The translations under genes and the position numbers were made by a program. The notes under the pieces are model-generated. The model worked only from the letters and a program-made list of their open reading frames with translations. It was not told the origin of the DNA and did not search any database. From Lysobacter sp. (GTDB lineage Bacteria; Pseudomonadota; Gammaproteobacteria; Xanthomonadales; Xanthomonadaceae): a DNA stretch of 64,000 nucleotides. The stretch covers positions 62,001 through 126,000 of the forward strand of contig JAHCAU010000011.1 in assembly GCA_019634715.1 (NCBI GenBank), read 5' to 3'. This document shows, piece after piece, positions 52,381-61,128 of this stretch (within the stretch, counting starts at the first letter, position 1; each line of letters starts with the position of its first letter).

Positions 52381-53079
52381 ATGACAGAGCACGTCAGCAA
52401 CGAGCCGGGCGACGGTGCGCCGGTCACGCTCGATCTATCGCTGCAGCGCCAATTGACCCAACTGCGTACAGAGCTCGCGAAAGACATCCTCTTTTTTGGT
52501 ACGACCGGCATTCTGATCGGCATTCTCACGCTGCTTGATGCAAGGCTGGAACGATTGGGTATTGCTTCCGGGTCATCACTGGCCGACGCGCTGCTGGGAG
52601 ATTACGCCTCCGTCAACGCCTTGGGCTTCCAGATGGTGTGTTGCGTCCTGCTGGGCGGCATCGTGGGCCTGCTGCGCAACTTCTCATCGCTCCGATCCAT
52701 ACTAAACGGCATCTACGAGCACGTGCGCATGCGGCTATTGCAGCTAGCTTCCCCGATGATCTGCATGCTGACGGGCGTCGGAGTGGTTTCGACCTTTCAC
52801 GCTTGGAGAACAGGCACAGTGGGTGGCATCGCGCTGGCATTGTTGCTCGTGCTGCTCATCAGCATGGTGGCGGTCACTTATCTCTTACTGGCGTTCTTCG
52901 ACCCATCGGTCGACTGGCCGAAGCTTCGATCGAGGCCACGGGTAATCCCCGCGTGCGCGATCGTGCTTTCATTAACATCGCTTGCTTACATGATCCAAAC
53001 CGGAACCGGCGAAGATCGATCATCTGGAAACTCCAGCGCCGTGGTTTGCAATCAGGTGTCCAGCACAGGCCGGCGATAG
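52381..53079 (+). CDS. Plus-strand membrane cargo protein (moron 3)
   Basis: 232 residues from ATG 52381 with AGGAGG just upstream. About five transmembrane helices: FFGTTGILIGILTLL, FQMVCCVLLGGIVGLL, PMICMLTGVGVVSTF, GIALALLLVLLISMVAVTYLLLAFF and IPACAIVLSLTSLAYM. N-terminal 25 residues are polar. The last 28 bases overlap the 3' end of the tail terminator gene on the other strand. No family recognised. It is transcribed against the virion genes, as for the other cargoes. Confidence 0.65.
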   Translation: MTEHVSNEPGDGAPVTLDLSLQRQLTQLRTELAKDILFFGTTGILIGILTLLDARLERLGIASGSSLADALLGDYASVNALGFQMVCCVLLGGIVGLLRNFSSLRSILNGIYEHVRMRLLQLASPMICMLTGVGVVSTFHAWRTGTVGGIALALLLVLLISMVAVTYLLLAFFDPSVDWPKLRSRPRVIPACAIVLSLTSLAYMIQTGTGEDRSSGNSSAVVCNQVSSTGRR

Positions 53080-53495
53080 CGCGTGCCGAACAACACCTGC
53101 GCGGCCATGGCGGCAATGCCGTCAGGCCGGTCCAGGAGCACCGACTCCTGGAACTGCAGCGGCAGCGCCAGCGGGGCCTGCGAATGGCCGTCGAGCGCGT
53201 CCTCGATGTCGGCGATCGTGTCGACGATGCGGGCCTGGGCATTGTCGAGCCGGATGGGGACCAATGCCTCGACGACGAACGTGAATCCACGCTCCGCCGT
53301 GGACTGCGCGCCATCAGGCAGGATCGATGCGAGCGGGTACAGCGTCAGCCGCGCGCTGTCGTTGGGATCGAACGCCGCCGGTTCCAGCCGCACGTCGCGA
53401 CCGGCATCCGTGCGGAAGCCGTTCGACCGACGCACCGTGCGCAGTCGGCCCCGAACGAGTTCGAGGATCGACCACGGGATCGGCGTCTCAGCCAT
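53052..53495 (-). CDS. Tail terminator-like protein (lambda U position)
   Basis: 147 residues (MAETPIPWSILELVRGRLRTVRRSNGFRTDAGRDVRLEPAAF ... FTFVVEALVPI). Pattern and position fit small tail-completion proteins that cap the tail before it joins the head. Overlaps its upstream gene by eight bases. Confidence 0.6.
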   Translation of the reverse strand: MAETPIPWSILELVRGRLRTVRRSNGFRTDAGRDVRLEPAAFDPNDSARLTLYPLASILPDGAQSTAERGFTFVVEALVPIRLDNAQARIVDTIADIEDALDGHSQAPLALPLQFQESVLLDRPDGIAAMAAQVLFGTRYRRPVLDT

Positions 53496-53793
53496 GGAGC
53501 ACCGCCTCGGTGACCAGTCCGTCGTCGCCGACCACCCGATCGATGCGGTGGCGGCCGCCAGGCACGTGCAGCATGTCCCCGGTACGCGGCGCCCACTCGG
53601 CCGTGCGGAACTTCACGGTTGTCACCCGGGAAGCGCCCTGGCTGTAGTCGCCCAGTTCGCTCACGTTGTAGGTGATCACGACGCGCACCGGAACCGGAGC
53701 CGCGCGACCTCGACGGACGATCGCCGGCTCGCCGAAGACCGCGAACAGCGTGTCATGGGCGGCCTCGAAGGCCGGGTCGAGCGGCGAGCTCAC
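53488..53793 (-). CDS. Head-tail joining protein (lambda FII-like)
   Basis: 101 residues (MSSPLDPAFEAAHDTLFAVFGEPAIVRRGRAAPVPVRVVITYNVSELGDYSQGASRVTTVKFR). This matches short head-tail connector proteins with a beta-barrel. Four-base overlap with the lysin gene before it. Position between capsid genes and tail genes fits. Confidence 0.7.
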   Translation of the reverse strand: MSSPLDPAFEAAHDTLFAVFGEPAIVRRGRAAPVPVRVVITYNVSELGDYSQGASRVTTVKFRTAEWAPRTGDMLHVPGGRHRIDRVVGDDGLVTEAVLHG

Positions 53794-54308
53794 GCGAGGT
53801 CGCGGGCGGCGTAGCGCAGGTTGGCGGCGATCCGCCGCGTCCAGCCCCGTCCGAATGCGGCGAAGCGTTCGTGCTCGGCGTACAGCTCCAGGCGCAGCGC
53901 AAGCAGGCGTTCGATCAGTCGCGCCTCGTCGGCGGCCCGGATCGCGGCGAGCGTGACAGGACCCAGCCGGCCGTCGATCTTGACGCCCGTCAGCCGCTGC
54001 AGCCAGCGGACCGTCCGCCCGACACCGTGGTTCACCGCGGCGTCGAGCGCCTGGAACGCCAGTGCGGACGGCAGCGCGTCGCCTTGGATCGGTGCCCAGA
54101 AATCACGGCGATACAGCGCGATGGCATCTGCCCGGGTGAGCTTGCCGATGTCCAGCGTCGGGTAGGTCTTCTGGCTGATGCCCCAGCGCGTGCGTCCGCC
54201 GGCATCGCGCGGGTCATTGGCATCCCCGCCCTCATGGATCAGCACGCGGTCGATCGCGCGGACAAAGCGGTCCCCGGCCGGCGATACCGGCCCTTCGCTG
54301 CGGCTCAT
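53790..54308 (-). CDS. Endolysin, glycoside hydrolase family 108
   Basis: 172 residues. The GH108 signature is at the start: VLIHEGGDANDPRDAGGRTRWGIS with the catalytic Glu26. The C-terminal part (FQALDAAVNHGVGRTVRWLQRLTGVKIDGRLGPVTLAAI) resembles the peptidoglycan-binding PG_binding_3 module of this family. It would cut the cell wall at lysis. Position inside the head module, between capsid and head-tail joining genes, is unusual. No signal peptide or signal-anchor is seen. Confidence 0.9.
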   Translation of the reverse strand: MSRSEGPVSPAGDRFVRAIDRVLIHEGGDANDPRDAGGRTRWGISQKTYPTLDIGKLTRADAIALYRRDFWAPIQGDALPSALAFQALDAAVNHGVGRTVRWLQRLTGVKIDGRLGPVTLAAIRAADEARLIERLLALRLELYAEHERFAAFGRGWTRRIAANLRYAARDLA

Positions 54309-54317
54309 GGTCGGACC

Positions 54318-55328
54318 TCAGTTGATCGAGAGCTTTACCAGCACGCTCGGGCGCAGGCACAGCGGCAGCGGGTTGGACTGGGTGTGCAGATCGGTGCCGC
54401 GCTCGAACTTGCGCGGCTCCTGCTTGGCGTACACCGGCTGGCCGAGGGTGTTGACGGTCTCGTTGAAGTCCGCCGGTGCGTTGTAGGTCGCGAAGCTGTT
54501 GAGGGTGCCCAGCGGGAAGGCGTGCGCTTCGCCCGGGGCGATGAAGCGTCGGACCGTACCCTCCTGGTCGGAGGCCTTGCCGCGGTATTCCTCGAACACC
54601 AGGCCGCCGAAGTTGAAGCCCTTGCGGACGTCGTTGATCAGGACGGCGCCCTGCTGCCACTGGGCGTAGGCCGTCTTGACGTCCTTGTGCGAGGTGAGCG
54701 CGGCGAAGAACTCCTGCGAGCACACGACGCGTACCCCAGTCATGAACTCGCCGAGCAGACCCTCCTCGACCAGGGCCAGGGTCTCGATGCACTTCTGCTT
54801 GACGTCGGTGCCGTTGTTCGGACTCTCGATCTGGAAGCGCACGTGCTGCTGGGTGAGGCGGAACTCCTCGTACAGGTCGTACAGGATGCTGCCGTCGGCA
54901 TCGAGGATCTGGCCCTTGAGCGCGCCCATGCGCAGGTGTTCGAGGGTGATCGCATGCTTGTTGCGCATGGTCTCCAGGCGTTCTGCCATCACGCCCGCGA
55001 CCGATTCGAGTTCGGTTTCCGAACCGAAGGCGCGCAGGCCGTTGACCTCCTCGGGCAGCACGACGTCGTCGTGGGGGATGTGCGGCACGATGAACGAGCG
55101 CATGCGGCGCTTGGCGTGCGCGGCGAGCGTGCCCGGCGCGCCCGGCGGCTTGGTCGGCAACAGGGTCAGCACGCCGGCCCGTTCCTCCACGAGGACCTGG
55201 CGCAGACGCACCGGTTTCTCGGGAAACAGGCCCAGTTCCTGCAGACGACCGTAACGGTTCGGGATCAGGTTAATCGCGGCGGTGAGGGCCGCCATGGAGA
55301 AGGCGGTGTTAGCGAACGGGTTGAGCAT
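54318..55328 (-). CDS. Major capsid protein (lambda E family)
   Basis: 336 residues. The start MLNPFANTAFSMAALTAAINLIPNRYGRLQELGLFPEKPVRLRQVLVEERAGVLTLLPTKPPG is that of phage capsid protein E. Later GKILDADG-like (KGQILDADGSILYDLYEEF) and the C-terminal domain also fit. It overlaps the decoration protein gene by 20 bases. Confidence 0.93.
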   Translation of the reverse strand: MLNPFANTAFSMAALTAAINLIPNRYGRLQELGLFPEKPVRLRQVLVEERAGVLTLLPTKPPGAPGTLAAHAKRRMRSFIVPHIPHDDVVLPEEVNGLRAFGSETELESVAGVMAERLETMRNKHAITLEHLRMGALKGQILDADGSILYDLYEEFRLTQQHVRFQIESPNNGTDVKQKCIETLALVEEGLLGEFMTGVRVVCSQEFFAALTSHKDVKTAYAQWQQGAVLINDVRKGFNFGGLVFEEYRGKASDQEGTVRRFIAPGEAHAFPLGTLNSFATYNAPADFNETVNTLGQPVYAKQEPRKFERGTDLHTQSNPLPLCLRPSVLVKLSIN

Positions 55329-55722
55329 CGGGATCTGCCGGGTGGGGGAATTGGCGAACGAGGACGCCGAGCGCCGCCAGCTGCGCGAGGGCCGTGGCGA
55401 TCTGCTCGGGCGTGAGGGTTGCGGGCAGGACGAGGGCGCCGCCGAAGACGATGGCGTGGCGCGCGACGATCACGCTGCGACGGCGGCCTTCGCCTCGTGC
55501 GACGCTCACCGCTTCGATCAGCACGCCGGCCACCGCTTCGCGGCCATCGCTGGCGGTCGGGTCGAGGGCGACGACTTCCCCGGTGGCCGCGATGCGGCCG
55601 ACGACGGCGCCGAGCGCGAGCGTCTGCCCGGGGGCGACGACGACCTCGTCGCGCGAGTACAGGTTCGGCGCCTCGTACTTGAGCAGGTCGCCGAGATTCA
55701 TCGGTTCGTGGAGGACCGGCAT
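55309..55722 (-). CDS. Head decoration protein (lambda D-like)
   Basis: 137 residues. Start MPVLHEPMNLGDLLKYEAPNLYSRDEVVVAPGQTLALGAVVGRI and the motif VAGVLIEAVSVARG identify the D family that binds the expanded capsid and stabilises it. Lies six bases after the protease gene end and before the capsid gene, as in lambda. Confidence 0.88.
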   Translation of the reverse strand: MPVLHEPMNLGDLLKYEAPNLYSRDEVVVAPGQTLALGAVVGRIAATGEVVALDPTASDGREAVAGVLIEAVSVARGEGRRRSVIVARHAIVFGGALVLPATLTPEQIATALAQLAALGVLVRQFPHPADPDAQPVR

Positions 55723-55728
55723 GGCGGC

Positions 55729-56106
55729 TCAGGCTCCTTGTGGCTGCGTGGACGCGATGCGCTTGCGCACGGCGTCGAGCACGGTACTGGCGGCATTCGC
55801 CACGTTCGTTGCGGCAGCCACGGTTCCGGCCATGTGATGCGAGGCGATCTCGACCTGGTCGGCGCGGGCCTGCAGCAACACCTGTCGCACCTGAGCCGCG
55901 GTCATCCGTGCGGCGAGGAACTCGGTGGTGCGCTCGGAACAGTCGGCGAGCAGGCACAGCTCGGCGATGGCGATCGCCTCGGCGTGGGCATCGGTGGGCG
56001 ATACCGTCGTTGCGGTAGGCGCCACGGGTGGGGTGGACGCGGGTGTGGCGGCCGGCGCGGCAGGCGGCGCAGACTGCGCGGGCGCAGCCTCGGTGGGCAG
56101 GGTCAT
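55729..56106 (-). CDS. Nested scaffold protein (lambda Nu3-like), internal start
   Basis: An in-frame ATG at 56106 (MTLPTEAAPAQ) follows a GGAG about ten bases upstream and would give the 125-residue C-terminal scaffold alone, as Nu3 in lambda. The position at the start of the linker before the helical region supports this. The internal start is inferred, not proven. Confidence 0.55.
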   Translation of the reverse strand: MTLPTEAAPAQSAPPAAPAATPASTPPVAPTATTVSPTDAHAEAIAIAELCLLADCSERTTEFLAARMTAAQVRQVLLQARADQVEIASHHMAGTVAAATNVANAASTVLDAVRKRIASTQPQGA

Positions 56107-57021
56107 GGAGGTCTCCGTGGGCGGGGGAAGCGCGTGTCGCATCGGTCGTGCGACGATGTTGCGTGAATCGGGCGACGGCCTTGGTCCGTCGAGCGCGGCG
56201 GCGAACTCGGCGAGCACCGTGTCGAAGGACGCGACGCCATCGGCCAGTCCCGCAGCCACGGCGTCTTCGCCGAAGTACAGCGCCGCCTCGGTCGCCCGCA
56301 CCGCATGGGCGTCCAGGCCGCGCATGGCGGCGACGTGGTCGACGAATAGGGCGTACAGGCGATCAATCTCTGTCTGAAGCGCGTCGGTCGCCTGTGGCGT
56401 CAGCGGTGCATGGGGAGTGGCGTCGTTCTTGTGGGCACCGGCATACAGCGCGGTGACGCTCAATCCGTTCTGCGCGTTGCGCACCGACTGGTCGATGTGC
56501 AACGCGATCACGCCGATCGAGCCGACACCTCCGGTGCGGGCGAGCGTCACGCGCTGCGCGGCACAGGCGATGGCGTAGCCGGCGGAGAACGCGCTGTCGC
56601 CCGCGTGCGCCCACACCCGCTTGCGCTGACTGGCGGCCCGGATGTGCTCTGCCAGCTCGAACACGCCGCCGGCCTCGCCACCGGGCGAGTCGATGTCGAG
56701 CAGCAGGCCGGCGACTGCCGGATTGGCGACGGCGGCGTCGATGTCCGCCGCGATCCGGGTATAGGAGGTGAGTCCGGACTCAGCTTCGAGGCCGACCGTG
56801 CGCCGAACCAGCGTGCCGTGGATCGGGATCACCGCGATGCCTGACGCTGCCGGCGGCCGTTCGGACTCGCCCGGGACCGGCACCATCACGGGCAGCGCCA
56901 GTTCGATCGGCGCCAGGCCGATGCGTGGACCGAGCACGGCAAGAATCGTGTCGAGTTTTGCGCGCGCGACCAGCAGCGGCGTCCCGTAGAGACGGGACGC
57001 CAGGTGGACGAGGGATGTCAT
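55729..57021 (-). CDS. Capsid maturation protease (S49/lambda C-like) with C-terminal scaffold region
   Basis: 430 residues. SppA-like domain at about 60-270: GIAVIPIHGTLV, LLLDIDSPGGEAGG and the candidate catalytic Ser146 in SAFSAGYAIA. A Pro/Ala/Thr-rich linker (from about 300) leads to a helical C-terminus (AEAIAIAELCLLADCSERTTEFLAARMTAAQVRQVLLQARADQVEI). The C-terminal region is likely the scaffold, also made separately from an internal ATG. Its ATG overlaps the portal stop (ATGA). Confidence 0.9.
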   Translation of the reverse strand: MTSLVHLASRLYGTPLLVARAKLDTILAVLGPRIGLAPIELALPVMVPVPGESERPPAASGIAVIPIHGTLVRRTVGLEAESGLTSYTRIAADIDAAVANPAVAGLLLDIDSPGGEAGGVFELAEHIRAASQRKRVWAHAGDSAFSAGYAIACAAQRVTLARTGGVGSIGVIALHIDQSVRNAQNGLSVTALYAGAHKNDATPHAPLTPQATDALQTEIDRLYALFVDHVAAMRGLDAHAVRATEAALYFGEDAVAAGLADGVASFDTVLAEFAAALDGPRPSPDSRNIVARPMRHALPPPTETSMTLPTEAAPAQSAPPAAPAATPASTPPVAPTATTVSPTDAHAEAIAIAELCLLADCSERTTEFLAARMTAAQVRQVLLQARADQVEIASHHMAGTVAAATNVANAASTVLDAVRKRIASTQPQGA

Positions 57022-58502
57022 CAGGACGTTGGGGCGGGAGATGTTTCGTTGGCGCCGGGCGAACGCCCATGGCGCGGATCGGAATCGAAGACGAGACCGA
57101 GCGCATCGGCGCGCGCGTTGTCGGCGGCGATCTCGTGGTCGATGTCCTCGGCGTCGTAACCAAAACTGGAAATCGCTTCGCTGCGCGAGAGCAGCCCGCC
57201 GCGGATCGCCGCGATCAGTGCGTCGAACTCCTTCTTCGGATCGACCCACTGCCAGCCCTGCGCGACCCACTTCACGGCCAGGTAGGCGCGGCGCCTGGCG
57301 ACTCCGCCGCGCGCGAAGCCGGGCAGCGTCAGCGCGCCTTCGAGTACCGCCTGCGTCATCCACGCGCGCCACAGCGGGCGGCACAGCTGGTGGACGATGA
57401 CGCCATGCTGGATCGCCTCGCAGCGACGGCGAAACTCGAGCAGGCCGGCGCGGATCGACGAGTAGTTCACCTGCGTGAGGTCGCCGGTGAGCATCTCGTA
57501 GGTGATCCCCATTGCGGCGGCGACCGCGCGGAACTGCTGGCGCATGAACTCCGCGTAGCTCGACCCGACGTCGGCCGGCTGCGAGAACTTCACGTCCTCG
57601 CCAGGCTCCAGGAACTGCATCGTGCCCGGTTCGAGGCTCGCCGACGCGACCCCGTGAGCATCGGCCTCACCCTCGCCCAGCAGCGCATCCTCCGGAGCGT
57701 CGCGCGTGATGAAGCCCGCGAACATCGCCGCGGTCTTCTTGCGCACCAGCTCGGCATCGTCGTACTGGTCGAGTTCGTGCAGCTTGACCAGCGCGCGAGC
57801 CAGCCACGGTTCGCCTCGGATCTGGCCCGGACGCAGCGGACGGAACAGGTGCAGAATCTCGTCGGCCCGAACGCGCACGGTGTCCAGGCCGCCATGCGAC
57901 GACATCGGCGCGAGCATCCCGTCGCCGGGATGACTCCTGTACAGGTGGTACGCCACCCGCTGGCCGATGGCGTTGAACTCGATGCCGGCGCGAATGACGT
58001 TGCCGTTGGGCAGTTCGCGGTTCAATGTCGCCGGCAGGTGCTCGGGTTCGAGCAACTGCAATTGCAGCCCGACCGTCAGCCGGTCTTCGGGACGTCGGTA
58101 GCGCAGGCGCACCAGACACTCGCCACCCTCAAGCATCGCCCGGCAGGCCAGCGCCTGCAGGCCGTAGAAGTCCGTCAGCCCGGCGGCATCCGCCTCCTCG
58201 CACCAGTCCCGCCACAGCGCCTGTACCGCCTCGCGCTGGTCGGCAGCGTCGAGCATCGACTGTGGCTTGATGCCGGTGCCGATGGCATTGGCCACGAACG
58301 CTTCCACGCCGGTCGCGGCCCAGGCGTTGCGGCGAACAAGATCGCGGCTCTTGGCGCGCAACTCGTGCTGCGCGTATGCCAGCGCCGCGACCGCGCCGGG
58401 ATTGCCGACCTGCCAGAAGCGCGCGCGGCGACCGCCACCGATGCCGTCGTAGGTCGGCGCAGCGCCGAACAGCCGCGCACGCAGCCGCGACCACCAGCTC
58501 AT
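57021..58502 (-). CDS. Portal protein (lambda B family)
   Basis: 493 residues of the lambda portal family: GNPGAVAALAYAQHELRAKSRDLVRRNAWAATGVEAFVANAIGTGIKPQS at the start, RYRRPEDRLTVGLQLQLLEPEHLP in the middle, TYEMLTGDLTQVNYSSIRAGLLEFRRRCE later. It makes the ring through which DNA enters the head. Length is typical. ATGA overlap with the protease gene. Confidence 0.93.
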   Translation of the reverse strand: MSWWSRLRARLFGAAPTYDGIGGGRRARFWQVGNPGAVAALAYAQHELRAKSRDLVRRNAWAATGVEAFVANAIGTGIKPQSMLDAADQREAVQALWRDWCEEADAAGLTDFYGLQALACRAMLEGGECLVRLRYRRPEDRLTVGLQLQLLEPEHLPATLNRELPNGNVIRAGIEFNAIGQRVAYHLYRSHPGDGMLAPMSSHGGLDTVRVRADEILHLFRPLRPGQIRGEPWLARALVKLHELDQYDDAELVRKKTAAMFAGFITRDAPEDALLGEGEADAHGVASASLEPGTMQFLEPGEDVKFSQPADVGSSYAEFMRQQFRAVAAAMGITYEMLTGDLTQVNYSSIRAGLLEFRRRCEAIQHGVIVHQLCRPLWRAWMTQAVLEGALTLPGFARGGVARRRAYLAVKWVAQGWQWVDPKKEFDALIAAIRGGLLSRSEAISSFGYDAEDIDHEIAADNARADALGLVFDSDPRHGRSPGANETSPAPTS

Positions 58503-58506
58503 CCGC

Positions 58507-58728
58507 TCAGGTCGCCTTGTCGGTGTTCACGACGACCCGGCGCGGTCGCCGCCGTGCGGTGCCAGCCGCGATCTGCTGCTCCAGCAGGGCGCGTCGTACG
58601 ATGCCGATGGCCTCGATCAGTTCATCGACCGTGCGGTACTCGACGGTGCGGTCGCCGAAGGAGACACGCCGCTCGCCTGTCGCGAGTGCGCGTTCGAGCG
58701 CGACCAGTTGTTCCGCGGTGAAGCTCAT
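58507..58728 (-). CDS. gpW-like head-tail joining protein
   Basis: 73 residues (MSFTAEQLVALERALATGERRVSFGDRTVEYRTVDELIEAIGIVRRALLEQQ). The beta-hairpin FGDRTVEYRTVDEL is the gpW signature. It joins the portal to the tail connectors. Fits between terminase and portal as in lambda. Confidence 0.9.
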   Translation of the reverse strand: MSFTAEQLVALERALATGERRVSFGDRTVEYRTVDELIEAIGIVRRALLEQQIAAGTARRRPRRVVVNTDKAT

Positions 58729-58738
58729 GCGACGAATC

Positions 58739-60697
58739 TCAACGTTGCAGCCAGCGGCTCTTGACGACGCGCCGACGGGTCGGGCGCCCGGAAGTGGCGA
58801 GGCCACCGTTGTCGGTGGCCTCGTCGGGTTCGGGATGGATGGTCGGCGGCATAGCCCCTGGCGGCGGCAGCCCGAGCGAGCGTTCCAGTTCGCGCCAGTG
58901 GCGCTCCTCGAAACGATCCAGCCCGGCCGCCGCCGCCGCGGCACGCGCATACACGTAGCAATCGAGCGCCTCGTTGCGCTCGCGGAGCTTCTGCCACTCG
59001 CGGACCGGGTAACCGCTTCGGTCGCGACGCGTGATCAGCTGCTCCGCGCACAGTTGCTGCAGGTACTCGGCATCGACCTTCGGCAAATGCACGTAACCGG
59101 GCGGGTAGACAGGCGTGACGCCGTCGGCCGCCACATCCGCATGCAGGCGCAGGTGGTTGTAGAACTCCTGCTTGGCGATGCCGACCACGACCGAATGAAC
59201 CTTCACGCCACGACGCAGCTTCCGGCCCGCGACGGTGACATCCACCGCGGTCGGCACGCCGATCAGCGCCGCGCCGCGCGCAGCGCCCTTGACGGCCATC
59301 ACCCGGCTGTCGCGGCAGGCGCGCACGAAGGCGTAGGCCTCCTGCGTGGCGAAGCCGGTGTCGATCGCCAGGCGCGCCAGCGGCAGTTGCGCGCCACCGG
59401 CATGCGTCCAGGTCTCGCGCAGGAGCGCGCGCAGGTCGGTCCACACGGCGTCACGGGCCGTATCGCCCATCAGCACGCGGTGTTCGACCAGCCACGCCTC
59501 CTTGCCACGTCCGAAGGCCCACACCGAGACCTCGATGCGATCCTTCTGCACGTCGGCGCCGCCGACCAGCAGCAGACCGCCGCGCGGCACGGCGCCGATG
59601 CGGTAATCCTCGCGCCGCTCCAGCAACTGCTGCCAGTCCGGCGCCTCGCCCTCCTCGATCCACGTCTCGCCGAGCTCGGTGTTCCTGAACGTCTTGATCG
59701 CGGACGCCGAGCCGGTGACCTTGTCGACTGCGCCTTCCCATGCCGCCGCGATCTCGCGCCAGCTGCGCCAGCCAACCGGGCTGTACAGCGACGAGAGGTG
59801 GAACCCGGCGGTCTTGCCATTGCCCGGCGCGGTCGCGCGCCACTGGCCGTGTTCGAGCATCCAGGTCTTGTGATGCTCGGCGATCGGCACCTCGCAGGAC
59901 TCGCAGACGTAGGCGACCGTCTCCGGCCGGCCGCGCTCCCAACGCAGACACTCGAAGCGCAACCACTGCGCATGTCCGCATTGCGGGCAGGGCACGAAAT
60001 ACCGACGCTGGTCTGACGCCTCGTACTCGCGCTCGATGCTGCTGGCACCGGCGATGGTCGGCGTGGAGACGATGAAGATCTTGCGACGGCTGAAGGTGCG
60101 CGTGCGCGCCTCCGCCAGCGAGATCGCGTCGCCTTCGCCCTCGACGTCGATGGGATAGCCATCGACCTCGTCCAGGAACAGGTAGCGCACCGGCATCGAG
60201 CGCAGCCCGACCGCGCTGTTGGCGCCGGTCATGACCAGCACCCCACCGCGGAACTCCTTGGCGAGAATGGTGTTGCCCGAGTCGCGCGCCCGTGCCGGGG
60301 CGATGCGTTCGGCCAGCACCGGCGACTCCTCGATCAGCGGGTCGATCCGCTGCTTGGAGTTGCGCTTGGCCATCTCCACGGTCGGCCAGACCGCCATCAT
60401 CGGTCCTGGCGCGTGATGGATGACGTATCCGATCCAGCAGCTACCGCACTCGGTGCCGCCGACCTGTGCGCCCTTCATGAAGACCACGCGCTCGACCGAC
60501 GAGGCCGGCGAGAGGCAATCCATGATCTCACGGAGGTACGGCGTGCGCGCGGTGCGCCAGCGGCCGGGTTCGGCGGATGCCTTGCTCGACAGCATCCGAT
60601 GCTGGTCCGCCCAGGCGGAGACCGAGAGCAGCGGGTCGGGCGTCAGGCCATCGCACCAGGCGCGCTCGATTCCGTACGCGCCTTCGTAATCGAACAT
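58739..60697 (-). CDS. terL: Terminase large subunit (GpA family)
   Basis: 652 residues. Motor ATPase: Walker A-like FMKGAQVGGTE at about 73-83, Walker B/DE motif YLFLDEVDGYP near 172, and GWRS/ALDTGFAT nuclease region with Asp (LARLAIDTGFATQEAYAFV). The Cys pairs (CPQCGHAQW, CESCEVP) form the zinc-binding region usual for GpA. It packages DNA and cuts it at cos or pac sites. Confidence 0.95.
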   Translation of the reverse strand: MFDYEGAYGIERAWCDGLTPDPLLSVSAWADQHRMLSSKASAEPGRWRTARTPYLREIMDCLSPASSVERVVFMKGAQVGGTECGSCWIGYVIHHAPGPMMAVWPTVEMAKRNSKQRIDPLIEESPVLAERIAPARARDSGNTILAKEFRGGVLVMTGANSAVGLRSMPVRYLFLDEVDGYPIDVEGEGDAISLAEARTRTFSRRKIFIVSTPTIAGASSIEREYEASDQRRYFVPCPQCGHAQWLRFECLRWERGRPETVAYVCESCEVPIAEHHKTWMLEHGQWRATAPGNGKTAGFHLSSLYSPVGWRSWREIAAAWEGAVDKVTGSASAIKTFRNTELGETWIEEGEAPDWQQLLERREDYRIGAVPRGGLLLVGGADVQKDRIEVSVWAFGRGKEAWLVEHRVLMGDTARDAVWTDLRALLRETWTHAGGAQLPLARLAIDTGFATQEAYAFVRACRDSRVMAVKGAARGAALIGVPTAVDVTVAGRKLRRGVKVHSVVVGIAKQEFYNHLRLHADVAADGVTPVYPPGYVHLPKVDAEYLQQLCAEQLITRRDRSGYPVREWQKLRERNEALDCYVYARAAAAAAGLDRFEERHWRELERSLGLPPPGAMPPTIHPEPDEATDNGGLATSGRPTRRRVVKSRWLQR

Positions 60698-60730
60698 TCC
60701 TCAAACCTGTTGCGATGCAACGTCATCACC

Positions 60731-60761
60731 GCTTGGCTTTGATGGCGAACAGCGCGTTCAT
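60731..60761 (+). promoter_or_regulatory. 31-bp promoter-like element, copy 7
   Basis: Plus-strand copy (GCTTGGCTTT, six variable bases, GAACAGCGCGTTCAT), 37 bases before the ATG at 60799 and 33 bases right of the terL start. Confidence 0.8.
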
Positions 60762-60798
60762 GCGGTCCCCGGCCACGCAGGCCATCGAGCAGACCCGC

Positions 60799-61128
60799 AT
60801 GAACAATCAGACCCGCAATCACCTCCACCTTATCCGGCAGCGCATCCAGTCCCTGCTCGTCATGCGTGAGCACGACGAGGCGTTTCAAGGAGGACTGAAC
60901 CTCGCGATCAGTGCCATCGAGTGGACCATCGACGCAGTCGGTGGTGATCACATCGGAGGCACGACGCCAAAGGACGCGATCGACGGTATCGAAGGCGCCT
61001 TGGCCGAACTGCAGCTCCGGCTCGAAACGCACGGCGAGGCGTGGATCGATGACCCCGTCCATAGCGCGCGCCTCGCGATGGCCGCGCACTTGCTTGAACA
61101 GGCGTGCCTGCTGCTGTCTCGCGACTAG
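60799..61128 (+). CDS. Plus-strand accessory protein between terS and terL
   Basis: 109 residues (MNNQTRNHLHLIRQRIQSLLVMREHDEAFQGGLNLAISAIEWTIDAVGGD), helical and acidic overall. No family recognised. It interrupts the terS-terL pair in antisense orientation, has its own element, and overlaps the terS stop by four bases. It is another cassette of the array. Confidence 0.65.
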   Translation: MNNQTRNHLHLIRQRIQSLLVMREHDEAFQGGLNLAISAIEWTIDAVGGDHIGGTTPKDAIDGIEGALAELQLRLETHGEAWIDDPVHSARLAMAAHLLEQACLLLSRD

